A DNA stretch of 41,760 nucleotides from Nitrosarchaeum sp. GTDB taxonomy: Archaea; Thermoproteota; Nitrososphaeria; Nitrososphaerales; Nitrosopumilaceae. How positions within the stretch are numbered: position 1 is the first letter of the stretch; the number at the start of each line of letters is the position of its first letter. The stretch spans positions 1-41,760 of the forward strand of contig JAIOPB010000059.1 of assembly GCA_021414105.1 (NCBI GenBank), read 5' to 3'. The position numbers and the translations under genes were made by a program. Below are positions 23,738-32,295 of this stretch, piece by piece. The notes beneath the pieces are model-generated. The model worked only from the letters and a program-made list of their open reading frames with translations. It searched no databases and had not been told where the DNA came from.

Positions 23738-25069
23738 TCATTCCACATAATGATGGTGGCTTAGATTATCATAGAATCTAACTGATTTAATGTTCACAAA
23801 TTCAAGAATTCCATATCTTGATAATTCTCTTCCAAATCCACTATGTTTTATTCCCCCAAATGGAATTCTTGGATCTGAGATTACCACATTATTGACACTA
23901 ACTATTCCCGATTCTATTCGCCTCGACATTTTTTCAGCTTTTGCTAAATCTTTAGTCCAAATACTTGCTCCTAATCCAAATTCTGTATCGTTCGCTAATC
24001 TTACAGCTTCACTTTCATTTTCAACTATTGTTATAGGGGCAACTGGACCGAATGTCTCTTCTTTTGCAATTCTCATATTTGGTTTAACATTTGTAAGAAT
24101 TGTGGGCTGATAGAAGTAACCCCTTCCCTCAATTTCTGAACCACCTAAAAGAATTTCAGCACCCTTCTCTTTTGCATCTCTTACAATTCCTGAAATAGTT
24201 TCTAAACTACCCTTACTTGATAAAGGTCCTATGTCAGTTTCAATTAAAGTAGGATCTCCAACTTTTAATTGAGATGCTTTTTTTATAAATAATTCAATAA
24301 AATCTTTAGCAATATTTTTACCAACAAAGAATCTTTTGGATGCAACACAACTTTGACCACAATTGATGAATCTACCTTTAACTGCCCCTTCTGCAGCTTT
24401 TTCAATAATTGCATCATCTAATACGATAAACGGATCACTTCCTCCAAGCTCCAAAACACATTTCTTTAAATTCATTGCAGCTCTTTGACCTACCTTAGCA
24501 CCTGCATCTGTACTACCTGTAAATGTCACCGCATTAACATCAGAATCTATAAGATGATTGGCAGATTCTACACTTCCTATAACTGTCTGAAATATTCCAT
24601 CTGGCATACCTGATTCAGTAAATGCTTTTTCAATCTCAATACCTGACTGCATGGTCACTCTAGATGGTTTCATTACTATGACATTGCCTGCCATTAAACA
24701 TGGTGCAGCAAATCTTAGAGCTTGCCAATAAGGAAAATTCCATGGCATAATTGAACCAATTACTCCAAGTGGTTCAAAAGTAAGAAAACTTTTTCTTGCA
24801 TCTGTGTTTAATACTTCATCAGCAAGAAAACTGTCTCCATGATCTGCATAAAACTCTAATGCCCATGCACATTTTTCAACTTCACCAATTGACTCTTTGA
24901 TTGTTTTTCCCATTTCAGAGGTTTCAATTTTTGCCAATTCCATTTTGTTCTTTTTTAAATATTCAACTAAATTGTAGATGTAACTTCTACGTTTTTCATA
25001 ATCTTTTTTCCATTCTGGAAAAGCTCTTCTTGCCTTTCCAACTAACTGGACTACTTGCTCTTTATCCAT
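23738..25069 (-). CDS. Aldehyde dehydrogenase (succinate-semialdehyde dehydrogenase-like), 5' end apparently frameshifted
   Basis: The NAD(P)-dependent enzyme oxidises an aldehyde to an acid. The 443-residue frame has the oxyanion Asn in MPWNFPYW, the general-base Glu in LELGGSDPF and the nucleophilic Cys in NCGQSCVASKRF. It resembles succinate-semialdehyde dehydrogenases. The open frame continues upstream of ATG 25069 through the conserved TTTNPATGEEIAKYTT, but with no in-frame start. A GTG at 25138-25140, preceded by a GGAG ribosome site (25147-25150), would enter this frame if the A6 run behind it had seven A's, giving about 467 residues, the family's normal length. So the true gene probably reaches 25140, with a one-base loss. 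Confidence 0.9.
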   Translation of the reverse strand: MDKEQVVQLVGKARRAFPEWKKDYEKRRSYIYNLVEYLKKNKMELAKIETSEMGKTIKESIGEVEKCAWALEFYADHGDSFLADEVLNTDARKSFLTFEPLGVIGSIMPWNFPYWQALRFAAPCLMAGNVIVMKPSRVTMQSGIEIEKAFTESGMPDGIFQTVIGSVESANHLIDSDVNAVTFTGSTDAGAKVGQRAAMNLKKCVLELGGSDPFIVLDDAIIEKAAEGAVKGRFINCGQSCVASKRFFVGKNIAKDFIELFIKKASQLKVGDPTLIETDIGPLSSKGSLETISGIVRDAKEKGAEILLGGSEIEGRGYFYQPTILTNVKPNMRIAKEETFGPVAPITIVENESEAVRLANDTEFGLGASIWTKDLAKAEKMSRRIESGIVSVNNVVISDPRIPFGGIKHSGFGRELSRYGILEFVNIKSVRFYDNLSHHHYVE

Positions 25070-25137
25070 TGTTGTATATTTTGCAATTTCTTCACCAGTT
25101 GCTGGATTTGTTGTCGTTATTTGATTCAGGATTTTTT

Positions 25138-25150
25138 CACTAAATTCTCC
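25138..25150 (-). promoter_or_regulatory. Shine-Dalgarno GGAG and GTG start of the aldehyde dehydrogenase
   Basis: On the minus strand GGAG (25147-25150) is followed after six bases by GTG (25138-25140) and then six A's (25132-25137). The spacing is ideal for initiation, yet the GTG reads only GTG AAA AAA TCC TGA in the present sequence. This decides the likely true start of the aldehyde dehydrogenase gene. Confidence 0.6.
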
Positions 25151-25284
25151 TATTTAATTTAGTGACCTCTTTCTTAAATTTTCAGATACTATGAAAGTAT
25201 TTTTGTGTATAATTTAATGATAATATGAGTAAATTCTTCATACGCTCATTCTGAATTGGTCTTTTTTCTAAATAGTATGTAAAA

Positions 25285-25800
25285 CTAGAATGTCTGTTGC
25301 ATATCTTTTTTAATTTCATCAATTTTTTTCGAGTATGCTTTTTTTGATTTGTCATTCTTTTTTAAATTCAATACATTTCCACATGATGGACACTTGAACA
25401 TTCCTTCTAATGCATCTTCAAATGTAACTCTGTGACAATCTTCGTTTCCACAATGATAAAAATCTGAATAATTTTCATAATCAAATCTTTGTTGTAATCT
25501 TTCTGTGATTTTCTTTTTTTGACTTTCTATGAAATGTTCTACTTCTTCCCTACGTGTTCTCCATCTATATACAAACCATCCTTTGCGTTCATCTTTGACT
25601 CTAATTCCAGTGATGAGTGATTTTCCAAATAGATCATACAAAACTTTCCTAACCATGTTGATCCTCAACCCTGTAGAACTTGCAATTTCCTCATCTGTCG
25701 CATCTTCTGCCTTCAAAAGCGATCTTGCAACCTTAAGATACTCATCTCCTCCTATCATGGATGCAATTCTAACAAAAGGGTCTTCGTATTTGTCTACCAA
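25285..25800 (-). CDS. tfe: Transcription factor TFE (TFIIE alpha homologue)
   Basis: TFE helps RNA polymerase open the promoter and stabilises early complexes. The 171-residue protein has the N-terminal extended winged helix (ATDEEIASSTGLRINMVRKVLYDLFG, then WFVYRWRTRREEVEHFIES) and the C-terminal zinc ribbon with CGNEDC and CPSCG cysteine pairs. The basic Lys-rich tail is common in archaea. The start is TTG at 25800. It lies in a minus-strand group behind trm56 and hflX, a neighbourhood seen in several archaea. Confidence 0.95.
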   Translation of the reverse strand: MVDKYEDPFVRIASMIGGDEYLKVARSLLKAEDATDEEIASSTGLRINMVRKVLYDLFGKSLITGIRVKDERKGWFVYRWRTRREEVEHFIESQKKKITERLQQRFDYENYSDFYHCGNEDCHRVTFEDALEGMFKCPSCGNVLNLKKNDKSKKAYSKKIDEIKKDMQQTF

Positions 25801-25826
25801 CTCTAGTCACTAATGATTTTCTATTA

Positions 25827-26357
25827 TTAATCCCTTGTTCCGCTTACTAGGACGTTTTTGCCTTTTCTTGTAGGTATGATCTTTCTTTTAGCCCCTGGAA
25901 AACTATTCTTAAACTGCTCTCCTTTTTGAATACGATCAAGAAGTATAGCTAAGGCACTAATTTCTGAATGAGGTTGACTCCCTATTCCTACGTTGTAATC
26001 CGCAAGTTCATAAATTTCTCTAGGTACTTTTTCTGCACCTACTACTATTAGTAAATTTTTCTCTTTTCTAAGTTGATCATCAACATCATTGATACTTTCT
26101 CCATACATAGTGAGATGTACTATTTTGTATTCCTCTTTTTTCTTTTTTACAATTGACTTCCAATTATCAATAAATTCTACAATAAAATTCCCGCCCCAAG
26201 TATTGTTGATTTTTTCTAAAGTATCTCTAATCTCTGGATTTACTTCGGTCATGAATATTTTGGCACAACCAAAAGCTCTTGCAACTAGAGCTACATGTGT
26301 AGTTACTCTATCATCTCTAACAAGACGTTGTCCAATCCTTACAACCTCAATTACCAT
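25827..26357 (-). CDS. trm56: tRNA (cytidine-56 2'-O)-methyltransferase aTrm56
   Basis: This archaea-specific SPOUT enzyme methylates C56 in the T-loop of tRNAs. The sequence starts [20 protein letters not shown] followed by [10 protein letters not shown], a signature of the family, and the knotted C-terminal part contains [20 protein letters not shown] and [21 protein letters not shown] chose ATG 26357 (176 residues) because the homologous proteins begin with that strand; an ATG at 26369 would add four residues. Its start overlaps the end of hflX by 11 bases, and tfe follows after 26 bases. Confidence 0.93.
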   Translation of the reverse strand: MVIEVVRIGQRLVRDDRVTTHVALVARAFGCAKIFMTEVNPEIRDTLEKINNTWGGNFIVEFIDNWKSIVKKKKEEYKIVHLTMYGESINDVDDQLRKEKNLLIVVGAEKVPREIYELADYNVGIGSQPHSEISALAILLDRIQKGEQFKNSFPGAKRKIIPTRKGKNVLVSGTRD

Positions 26358-27468
26358 ATATGTTGTCAAACCCCTTCGGAGTTTCTTTTTTGAATTCTGG
26401 TGATTTTTGACTTTGAATAATATCTTTGATTAGATCTTTTAATTCATTAACATTATATCCTGTTTTAGCTGATACTGCAATCCTTTTTTTATAATCTTTT
26501 AAATTAAGAATCTCTATTTTTTCTTCAATTTCGTTAGTTGTCAATAAATCTGATTTATTTAAAGCAAAAATTATCCTATCCATTTCAACTCTTAATTCAC
26601 TTAAAGTTCGCATACAGCTTGCAAATTTCTTTCTCAACTCAAACAATGAATCACTAATATCAACTACAACTATTATGACATCAGTATGAATCAATTCCTC
26701 TAATGTAGATTTGAATGCATCAATCATGTACGCAGGTAACTTACTGATAAATCCAACAGTGTCTGCAATTAAAAATGGTTCATGATCAATGGAAAATCTT
26801 CTTGTAGTTGTAGAGAGAGTCGTGAATAGACTTTTGCTTTGTTCTTTGGACTCTCCTGTAATTTTATTAAACAATGTAGTTTTTCCAGATGAAGTATATC
26901 CTGCAAGAGATATGGTCTTGAATCCAAGTCTTTTTCTCCCCTGTCGATGAAGTTCTCTTTGTTTTCCAGCTTTTTCAAGTTTTGATTTTACAGATTGCAT
27001 TCTGTGTTTGATATCATCATGGTAAACATCGATCTCAAATTTTCCTATTCCCATAAATCCTGGCTGTTCTCCCATGCTAGAGAGACGCACTTTTTCTTTA
27101 GCCCTGACCAATTCATATCGTAGTTGAGCCAACTTCACTTGCAATTTAGATTCAGCACTGGATGCTCTACTTTCAAAAATTTCGAGAATTAATGCCTCTC
27201 TATCTAAAATTTCTCTATGTAATACAGAGGCTAAGTTATAATTTTGACTTGGCTTTAATATTTCATCAAAAACAATAACATCTGGTTTGAGTTTTTCTGC
27301 AATTTCTTCTAATTTCTCTAAAACCCCTCCACTAATTCCGTATTTTGGTTTCTTTAGAAAATGTTGTTTTATTGTATGTATGACTTGTATTCCTGCAGCA
27401 TCGCATAATCCTACAGCTTCAGTCACAGCATCTTCTTTATCATATGTAATTAGTATTGCCGAATTCAT
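26347..27468 (-). CDS. hflX: GTPase HflX
   Basis: HflX is a ribosome-associated GTPase that in bacteria splits or rescues stalled ribosomes. The 373-residue protein has the HflX N-terminal domain with its glycine-rich and helical region (residues 1-180, including the [10 protein letters not shown] and [14 protein letters not shown] segments), P-loop GYTSSGKTT at 190-198, G3 [10 protein letters not shown] and G4 NKSD (ALNKSDLL). The start is ATG. It is the first gene of the hflX-trm56-tfe group on the minus strand. Confidence 0.94.
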   Translation of the reverse strand: MNSAILITYDKEDAVTEAVGLCDAAGIQVIHTIKQHFLKKPKYGISGGVLEKLEEIAEKLKPDVIVFDEILKPSQNYNLASVLHREILDREALILEIFESRASSAESKLQVKLAQLRYELVRAKEKVRLSSMGEQPGFMGIGKFEIDVYHDDIKHRMQSVKSKLEKAGKQRELHRQGRKRLGFKTISLAGYTSSGKTTLFNKITGESKEQSKSLFTTLSTTTRRFSIDHEPFLIADTVGFISKLPAYMIDAFKSTLEELIHTDVIIVVVDISDSLFELRKKFASCMRTLSELRVEMDRIIFALNKSDLLTTNEIEEKIEILNLKDYKKRIAVSAKTGYNVNELKDLIKDIIQSQKSPEFKKETPKGFDNIYGN

Positions 27469-27500
27469 TTTATTTACAATATTCTCACGTATTACTCAAG

Positions 27501-28118
27501 TTAAAGCTTCACTAATTTTTTCATTACAAAAAAGAGTGCTTTTGGTAATGGTTTAAGCGTTCCATAATACACAGTATCTTTATTTTTCTTAATGTCAAAA
27601 TCATTCTTAAAATAATTTATTATTTCATCTCTGTAAAATTTATGAGGTCCTTTGTCATCTGGTATGTTTTTCTCATTTTTACTCATACATTTCAAAAAAA
27701 TCATTCCATTTTTCTTTAAAATTCGCTTTATTTGATTTAGATATGTTATTCTTTCATCAACTGATAACACATGAAAACATCCTCTATCTAATATGTAATC
27801 AAAAGATTCATTTTCAAACTTTGAATTTAGAATATCATCTATTACAAAATTCACATTACCTGTAAGTAATTTAGCTTTTTCAATAGCAGATATAGACACA
27901 TCAGAGCCAGTTACCTTAAACCCATTTCTAGCTAACTCTATTGCTTGTGTTCCAGGTCCTGTTCCAAGATCTAAAAACTTACCTTTTTCTAAGAACTAAA
28001 TTTCTTCAACTATGTCCAAATCAAGATTTTTTTCATACCATGGCATTGTTTCTACTTTATTTTGCTTATAGTATACATCCCAATCTGGAAATTCTTTTTT
28101 ATTGTCAGGCAAAGTCAT
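27501..28118 (-). pseudogene. Class I SAM-dependent methyltransferase interrupted by an in-frame TAG
   Basis: A single reading frame runs from ATG 28118 (MTLPDNKKEFPDWDVYYKQN) to the stop at 27501, about 206 codons, but a TAG at 27996-27998 splits it after 40 residues. The part behind the stop carries SAM motif I FLDLGTGPGTQAIELA and the acceptor strand GSDVSISAIEKA, then a complete Rossmann core (DYILDRGCFHVLSVDERITY, LKKNGMIFLKC). The N-terminal MPWYEKNLD is typical of TPMT/TehB-like methyltransferases. A gene call beginning at 27899 would lack the SAM-binding loop. It is either a recent nonsense allele or a base-call error; the TAG falls just before motif I. Confidence 0.8.
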
Positions 28119-28143
28119 TACCCGCCTCTGTTTTCACACATAA

Positions 28144-29187
28144 TCATGCTGTTTTCTTTAATGATTTTTCTATATTCATATTAAGAACAATTTCTGCTAT
28201 GTCACTAGCATATTCTGAAATCCTTCTAATATTTTCTGTCATTCTTCTAATTCTATAGATTTCTTCATCATCTTTGAGTGATTTTGATGCATCTCTTACT
28301 CTTTTTTCATATTTTATAATCTCATTTGTCTTCTCAATTGTTTTTTCAGCTTGTACATAATCTTCTTTGAATAATGCCAAACATGAATCGTCTAAAACAG
28401 ATAACGCAAATTCATTCATTTCTTCAATTTTCTCTACTATGTCTTTCTTTACTGGTTTTTTGAATTCCAACACATCCTTTGCAATAAATGCTGCATGATC
28501 CCCTGTTCTTTCAATATTTTTTACAACTAATCTATATCCAAGACAATCTCTAGCATTTCTAAAACCCATCTCTTTTAACATATGCTCATTTTGAATTGCA
28601 ATTTTTAACTGTCGAATAATATAAAATCCAAATCTATCTACTTCATCATCTGTGTTGATTACTTCCTGTGCAAGCTCCAAATTATTTTCTCTCATTGCTA
28701 AAATTGCATCATTTGACATTGATTTAGCCAGATGAATCATTCGCTTAAATGCTCCATCAACAGAGAGTTCTAGCAGATTAACAAGAACCTGAACAGTAAT
28801 TCCTCCACTAGAATCTGAAATGATCTCAGATCCCATTAGCATTCTTTTTACAGCTTCTTTTACAGTATTTCTTTGGTTTGGACTCAATCTTCCAGTTTTT
28901 GGTTTGATATTGATTGTTTTATAACCTAAAAAATACAAGGAAATTAATTTTCTTACAATCGATGATGTTTCCTCATCATCTATCTCAATTGTAGCATCTT
29001 CTTTCTTTTGAGATCTTGTTTCGAATTTTGGTGGGTAAATCTCTAATGTTGATGAGTCTTTTCTTACCATTCTAATTTGGTCTCCTTGTTTTAGTCCAAG
29101 ATCCATAACCCATTGTTTAGGTAGCGAAACTATGTATGACGACTTGCCTGTAAACTGAATTTTTCTTGTTTCCTCTCTTTCTTCCAT
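28144..29187 (-). CDS. PhoU-domain regulator with AbrB-like DNA-binding domain
   Basis: The 347-residue protein starts with a SpoVT/AbrB swapped-hairpin segment (RKIQFTGKSSYIVSLPKQWV, GLKQGDQIRMVRKDSSTLEI; about 7-52), followed by two PhoU-type three-helix bundles with the ExxxD metal patterns (EVINTDDEVDRFGFYIIRQL, FALSVLDDSCLALFKEDYVQ). This architecture is common in archaea, where such proteins are thought to control phosphate uptake genes. No pst genes adjoin it. The divergent PUA-NAC operon shares an 85-base promoter region. Confidence 0.9.
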   Translation of the reverse strand: MEEREETRKIQFTGKSSYIVSLPKQWVMDLGLKQGDQIRMVRKDSSTLEIYPPKFETRSQKKEDATIEIDDEETSSIVRKLISLYFLGYKTINIKPKTGRLSPNQRNTVKEAVKRMLMGSEIISDSSGGITVQVLVNLLELSVDGAFKRMIHLAKSMSNDAILAMRENNLELAQEVINTDDEVDRFGFYIIRQLKIAIQNEHMLKEMGFRNARDCLGYRLVVKNIERTGDHAAFIAKDVLEFKKPVKKDIVEKIEEMNEFALSVLDDSCLALFKEDYVQAEKTIEKTNEIIKYEKRVRDASKSLKDDEEIYRIRRMTENIRRISEYASDIAEIVLNMNIEKSLKKTA

Positions 29188-29272
29188 AATCTACATTAAA
29201 AAATCCAATCTATATAGTTTAGCTCTAATAGTATATACTAACATTGAACTAATATTTAGAAAAGATCGGGAT

Positions 29273-29752
29273 ATGCCTGTGGACCAAGTTTTAAAATTAA
29301 AGTATACGCTTGATGCATTATTTGGAAATGGTGTTTCCAAGTATTTGCCTAAAAACATTGAAATGACTTTCTCAAGAAAAACTGGCAGAATTAGAACGGT
29401 AACACATCAAGGAAAATTATTATGTACCTTGAGGATTGATGGCGGTCTTGCTATTAGTCCTTATTTTGCTCAGATTTTGTTGAAAAGTAAGAAATTCAAA
29501 GAAAATTGTTTAGAAATTAATCAAGACGCAGCACCATTTGTTGAAGAGGGAAAATCTGTATTCTGTAAACATGTTGTATGGTGTGGTAAAAACATACGAA
29601 TTGCGTCTGATACTCCAATATTGTATAAAGATAAAGTGATTGCAGTGGGAAAAGCAGTTTTATCCTCTGAGATGATTTCTGACTTTAATAGGGGAATGGC
29701 CATTAGAGTCAGAGATAGTTTAAAAAGTCGTAGCGGAGAATTACCATCATGA
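29273..29752 (+). CDS. PUA-domain RNA-binding protein
   Basis: The 159-residue protein has an N-terminal alpha/beta part (LKLKYTLDALFG ... LCTLRIDGGLAISPYFAQIL) and a C-terminal PUA domain (AAPFVEEGKSVFCKHVVWCG, then IRIASDTPILYKDKVIAVGK and AVLSS). PUA domains bind structured RNA in tRNA/rRNA modification and translation proteins such as MCT-1/Tma20. Its last four bases overlap the NAC start (ATGA), so it is translationally coupled with NAC, a pairing conserved in archaea that points to a ribosome-linked role. Confidence 0.88.
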   Translation: MPVDQVLKLKYTLDALFGNGVSKYLPKNIEMTFSRKTGRIRTVTHQGKLLCTLRIDGGLAISPYFAQILLKSKKFKENCLEINQDAAPFVEEGKSVFCKHVVWCGKNIRIASDTPILYKDKVIAVGKAVLSSEMISDFNRGMAIRVRDSLKSRSGELPS

Positions 29753-30090
29753 TGCGTGGCGGTAATCGTGAAATGCGAAGAATGATGGATAAGATGGGAC
29801 TAGATATGAAAGAGATCCCAAATGTCCAAGAGGTAATTATCAAGACTGACAAAAAAGAGATCATTGTATCAAAACCATCCGTTACAGAGATGAAAGCAAA
29901 GGATAATTCTATTTTTACAGTTACTGCAGATAGCTATGAGGAACGAGAATTAGATGTTCCAATATTCTCTGATGAGGATATTCAGTTAGTTAGTCAGCAA
30001 GCTGGTGTAGATGAAGAAAAGGCCAAAAATGCGCTAGAAGAAGCCAAAGGCGATCTAGCAAGAGCAATTCTACTTTTGACTTCTGGATAA
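29749..30090 (+). CDS. nac: Nascent polypeptide-associated complex protein (archaeal NAC)
   Basis: Archaeal NAC forms a homodimer at the ribosome exit tunnel and contacts emerging chains. The 113-residue protein has a basic, Met/Arg-rich N terminus (MMRGGNREMRRMMDKMGLDM), the NAC barrel (about 22-62, VQEVIIKTDKKEIIVSKPSV) and a C-terminal UBA domain (about 74-112, EDIQLVSQQAGVDEEKAKNA). This order is that of alpha-NAC. It overlaps the PUA gene by four bases. Confidence 0.94.
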   Translation: MMRGGNREMRRMMDKMGLDMKEIPNVQEVIIKTDKKEIIVSKPSVTEMKAKDNSIFTVTADSYEERELDVPIFSDEDIQLVSQQAGVDEEKAKNALEEAKGDLARAILLLTSG

Positions 30091-30166
30091 TTTTCTCCAT
30101 ATTTGTTCCTAAAAACACATCTAAACTGAATGATTTAAGTAATGGATTTGAAGAAATTGAAGTGTC

Positions 30167-30502
30167 ATGAGCAGTATGGCTGAATCCAAGGTCACCGTAA
30201 TCATTCAATCATTAAATGGATTAGAAGATGATCTGGATTCACTTAACAGTAAAGTTGCAGACATGAAAAAACAACTATCAGTAAAGGCATTAAATGAAAT
30301 TGACAAACTTTTAGACAAAACACGAGAAATGGCCACGAAAGAAGCTGAAATAACCATAAATGCCTCTAAAGCAAAAGCAACTGCAGAATCTGCAAAAATT
30401 GCTAAAGAAGGCCAATTGAAACTATCTGAAATTCAATCAAATATTGACGCACATTTTGATGAAGCAGTGAAACACGTCATGTCAACTGTTTTGAAAGCAT
30501 AA
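30167..30502 (+). CDS. Coiled-coil protein (A-type ATPase H-subunit-like)
   Basis: The 111-residue protein is almost wholly helical: heptads of Leu/Ile/Val and Ala run through LNGLEDDLDSLNSKVADMKK and on through an Ala/Lys-rich central stretch (TKEAEITINASKAKATAESA). The length and the Ala-rich heptads recall the peripheral-stalk H subunit of archaeal ATP synthases, but no other atp gene is nearby and the similarity is only of composition. It lies 76 bases after NAC. Confidence 0.65.
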   Translation: MSSMAESKVTVIIQSLNGLEDDLDSLNSKVADMKKQLSVKALNEIDKLLDKTREMATKEAEITINASKAKATAESAKIAKEGQLKLSEIQSNIDAHFDEAVKHVMSTVLKA

Positions 30503-30549
30503 ACCTAAATCATATATTTCGCTCCTCTAAAATATCGATCCATTACTTA

Positions 30550-31184
30550 ATGCTCGTATTGGAATTGCGACTACATATGGCAAACCATACTATAGATTTT
30601 CAACTTCACTAAAAACTCTAAAATTATCTTTTGATTCTATATTTCCTGAAGATATTCCAACTTATGATGGACATTTGGTTTTAACCACAAGAAGAGAAGC
30701 TCCTATAGAATGTGAAAAACCGATGCTACATGAGGATATTTTCGAGCACCATCCTACAGTCATCATGGGGCTGATGATTCAAAAACTATCTCTAGGTTAT
30801 GAGCAGGATCTAATAATTGGAGTCGATCCTGGACAACGAATAGGTCTTTCTATATTTTATTTTGGACGAGAGATTGAAAGTTCCTTTAATTCATCTGTTG
30901 AAGAACTAGTATTACATATTATCAGAATTTTAGGTGGTTTGAGAGCCAAACGCAAGATAGTCAAAATTGGAAATGGTAACATGAATATCGCAAAAGAAAT
31001 AGTAACAATGCTCAATCTGAGATTTTGTTCTTCTTTTGAGTTGGAATTTGTTGATGAACGTAAAACCAGTCTCAAAATTAAAAATTTTAATCAGAGAGGA
31101 AAACGTGATATGCTTTCAGCAAAATATATCTCACAAAGAGAAGGTTACCGACATTTTGTTTTACCACTTTCTATAACTGGGTAA
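30550..31184 (+). CDS. RuvC/YqgF-like RNase H-fold protein, start region apparently frameshifted
   Basis: The frame ending at 31184 is open back to 30531 and gives ARIGIATTYGKPYYRFSTSL ... GHLVLTTRREAP before reaching a TTG at 30675 that could only start a 169-residue version. No ATG, GTG or TTG lies further upstream in frame. An ATG at 30550-30552 lies one base out: a single extra G would give ATG GCT CGT ATT (MARIGIA...) and a protein of about 211 residues. The core shows RNase H-fold features: IIGVDPGQRIGLSIF, KIGNG, EFVDE and KRDMLSAKYIS, i.e. three to four acidic positions as in RuvC/YqgF. A nuclease or pre-16S-type role is possible. Confidence 0.7.
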
Positions 31185-31483
31185 TTTTTCCTAAATTTTA
31201 TAATTATAATTTGTATACATCAATTAATTTTTTCATATATTGTAATTAATGTGCCATCTATTTTCTACAAATTAATCAAACACCTATTTGATACCTAATA
31301 TTTTTTTTAAAAAATTCATCTCAAACTAGCTATACATATTTATTGAAGTTTTTGTGTTTTTCTTGCAAACAAATGATACTGATCGCACTATAACTTAAAA
31401 TTATTTCATTATTTATGTTAATATTTTGAATATTTTATCGATCCATACTTATATAGTTATGAATTCTATAATAAATTACTAAG
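31185..31483. other. 299-base AT-rich intergenic stretch
   Basis: I see no open frame with coding character, RNA fold or repeat here. The only recognisable feature is a TATA-like TTATATAG at 31449-31456, placed to serve the zinc-finger gene that starts at 31484 with a leader of about five bases. Confidence 0.5.
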
Positions 31484-31939
31484 ATGACTTGTAAAGGAAT
31501 TTGCGTTAGATACAAGGCTCAAAAGCCTGTTGGAACTGGAAGGTATGCTTCTGGACAACGACGATGTCAAATTTGCGAAATATTCATCAAATGGGAAGGT
31601 CTTTGGTGTCCATGTTGTGGATACAGATTAAGAACAAAACCACGAAACCTAAAGTACAAAGCAAAACTTCGTGCAAGAGTAGAAGCTGATTCTATTGAAG
31701 CAAAAGCAATTGCTGAAACTCAACCAGAAGTTGAAGAGGTTATAGTAGTTAAAGCAAAGCCTAAAGCAAAAATTGCTAAAGCACTAAAAACTGCTAAAAC
31801 ACTAAAAGCTACAAAAACACCAAAAGTTGCTAAAACACCAAAAACTGCTAAAACACCAAAAATTGCTAAAACACTAAAGGCTGCAAAAATAAAAGTGGAA
31901 TCTATCCCAGAAACTGAATCAATAGCAATAAAAGCATAA
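31484..31939 (+). CDS. Zinc-finger protein with KTAKTPK-repeat tail
   Basis: The 151-residue protein has two parts. Residues 1-60 are a compact Cys-rich domain (CKGIC, RRCQICEIFIKWEGLWCPCC, GYRLRTKPRN) with six to eight potential zinc ligands. Residues about 94-140 form a five-residue repeat of Ala-Lys-Thr-Pro/Leu-Lys type, like the C-terminal tail of linker histones and some bacterial nucleoid proteins. The repeat is visible in the DNA as about 15-base units (gctaaaacaccaaaa). The protein is likely to bind DNA or RNA. Repeat number may vary between strains. Confidence 0.8.
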   Translation: MTCKGICVRYKAQKPVGTGRYASGQRRCQICEIFIKWEGLWCPCCGYRLRTKPRNLKYKAKLRARVEADSIEAKAIAETQPEVEEVIVVKAKPKAKIAKALKTAKTLKATKTPKVAKTPKTAKTPKIAKTLKAAKIKVESIPETESIAIKA

Positions 31940-31956
31940 GATTTGTTCATAGCTCA

Positions 31957-32295
31957 TTGAACTCTCCGAGTGGGTTTTCACAGAAAACCGTTAATTTGGA
32001 GAGTCGCAGTTTTTCTTTACAGATTCTTAAATTTGAGAATGGATATTTTGTTTCTGTAACCGAAGGAACTAACAAATTAGGATCAATGGTAGTTTCACTG
32101 GCTACTGGCCCAACTGCTATTACTACAACTATAATCCCATCCAGATCTGAGTCTCTGTTTCTAAAATTAACTGCAGAAAGAATTAGTACCAGAATGAAAG
32201 GCATTGCAGTTGTTTCAGCATTCATTCAAAAAGAATTAGAACCAGATACTGCAAAAGCTATAATGACAGAAATTATGGAGATGGTTCAGAATTGA
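31957..32295 (+). CDS. Small conserved protein resembling proteasome assembly chaperone 3
   Basis: The 112-residue protein (TTG start) has alternating strand and helix: FSLQILKFENGYFVSVTEGT, KLGSMVVSLATG, AITTTIIPSRSESLFLKLTA, then IAVVSAFIQKEL and AKAIMTEIMEMV. The order and short motifs (VxVTE/Q...GxxVSL...TT...L) resemble eukaryotic PAC3/PSMG3 as I remember it; archaeal members of that fold family are little studied. It lies 17 bases after the zinc-finger gene and its stop overlaps the UbiD start in TTGA. The chaperone reading is tentative. Confidence 0.6.
   Translation: MNSPSGFSQKTVNLESRSFSLQILKFENGYFVSVTEGTNKLGSMVVSLATGPTAITTTIIPSRSESLFLKLTAERISTRMKGIAVVSAFIQKELEPDTAKAIMTEIMEMVQN

Noticed and set aside
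27996-27998. TAG in the methyltransferase read as pyrrolysine
   Set aside because: No pyl genes are visible, the lineage is not known for pyrrolysine, and TAG is used as an ordinary stop by other genes here.
30550-30612. ATG 30550 frame as a separate 20-residue leader peptide
   Set aside because: It ends after 20 codons without any recognisable feature, and the overlapping frame has far better protein character; the ATG is more likely the displaced start of the RNase H-fold gene.
31720-32225. Antisense frames over the KTAKTPK tail and over the PAC3-like gene
   Set aside because: The first is a low-complexity mirror of the lysine repeat (Val/Phe/Ala-rich), the second opposes a coupled gene; neither has independent support.
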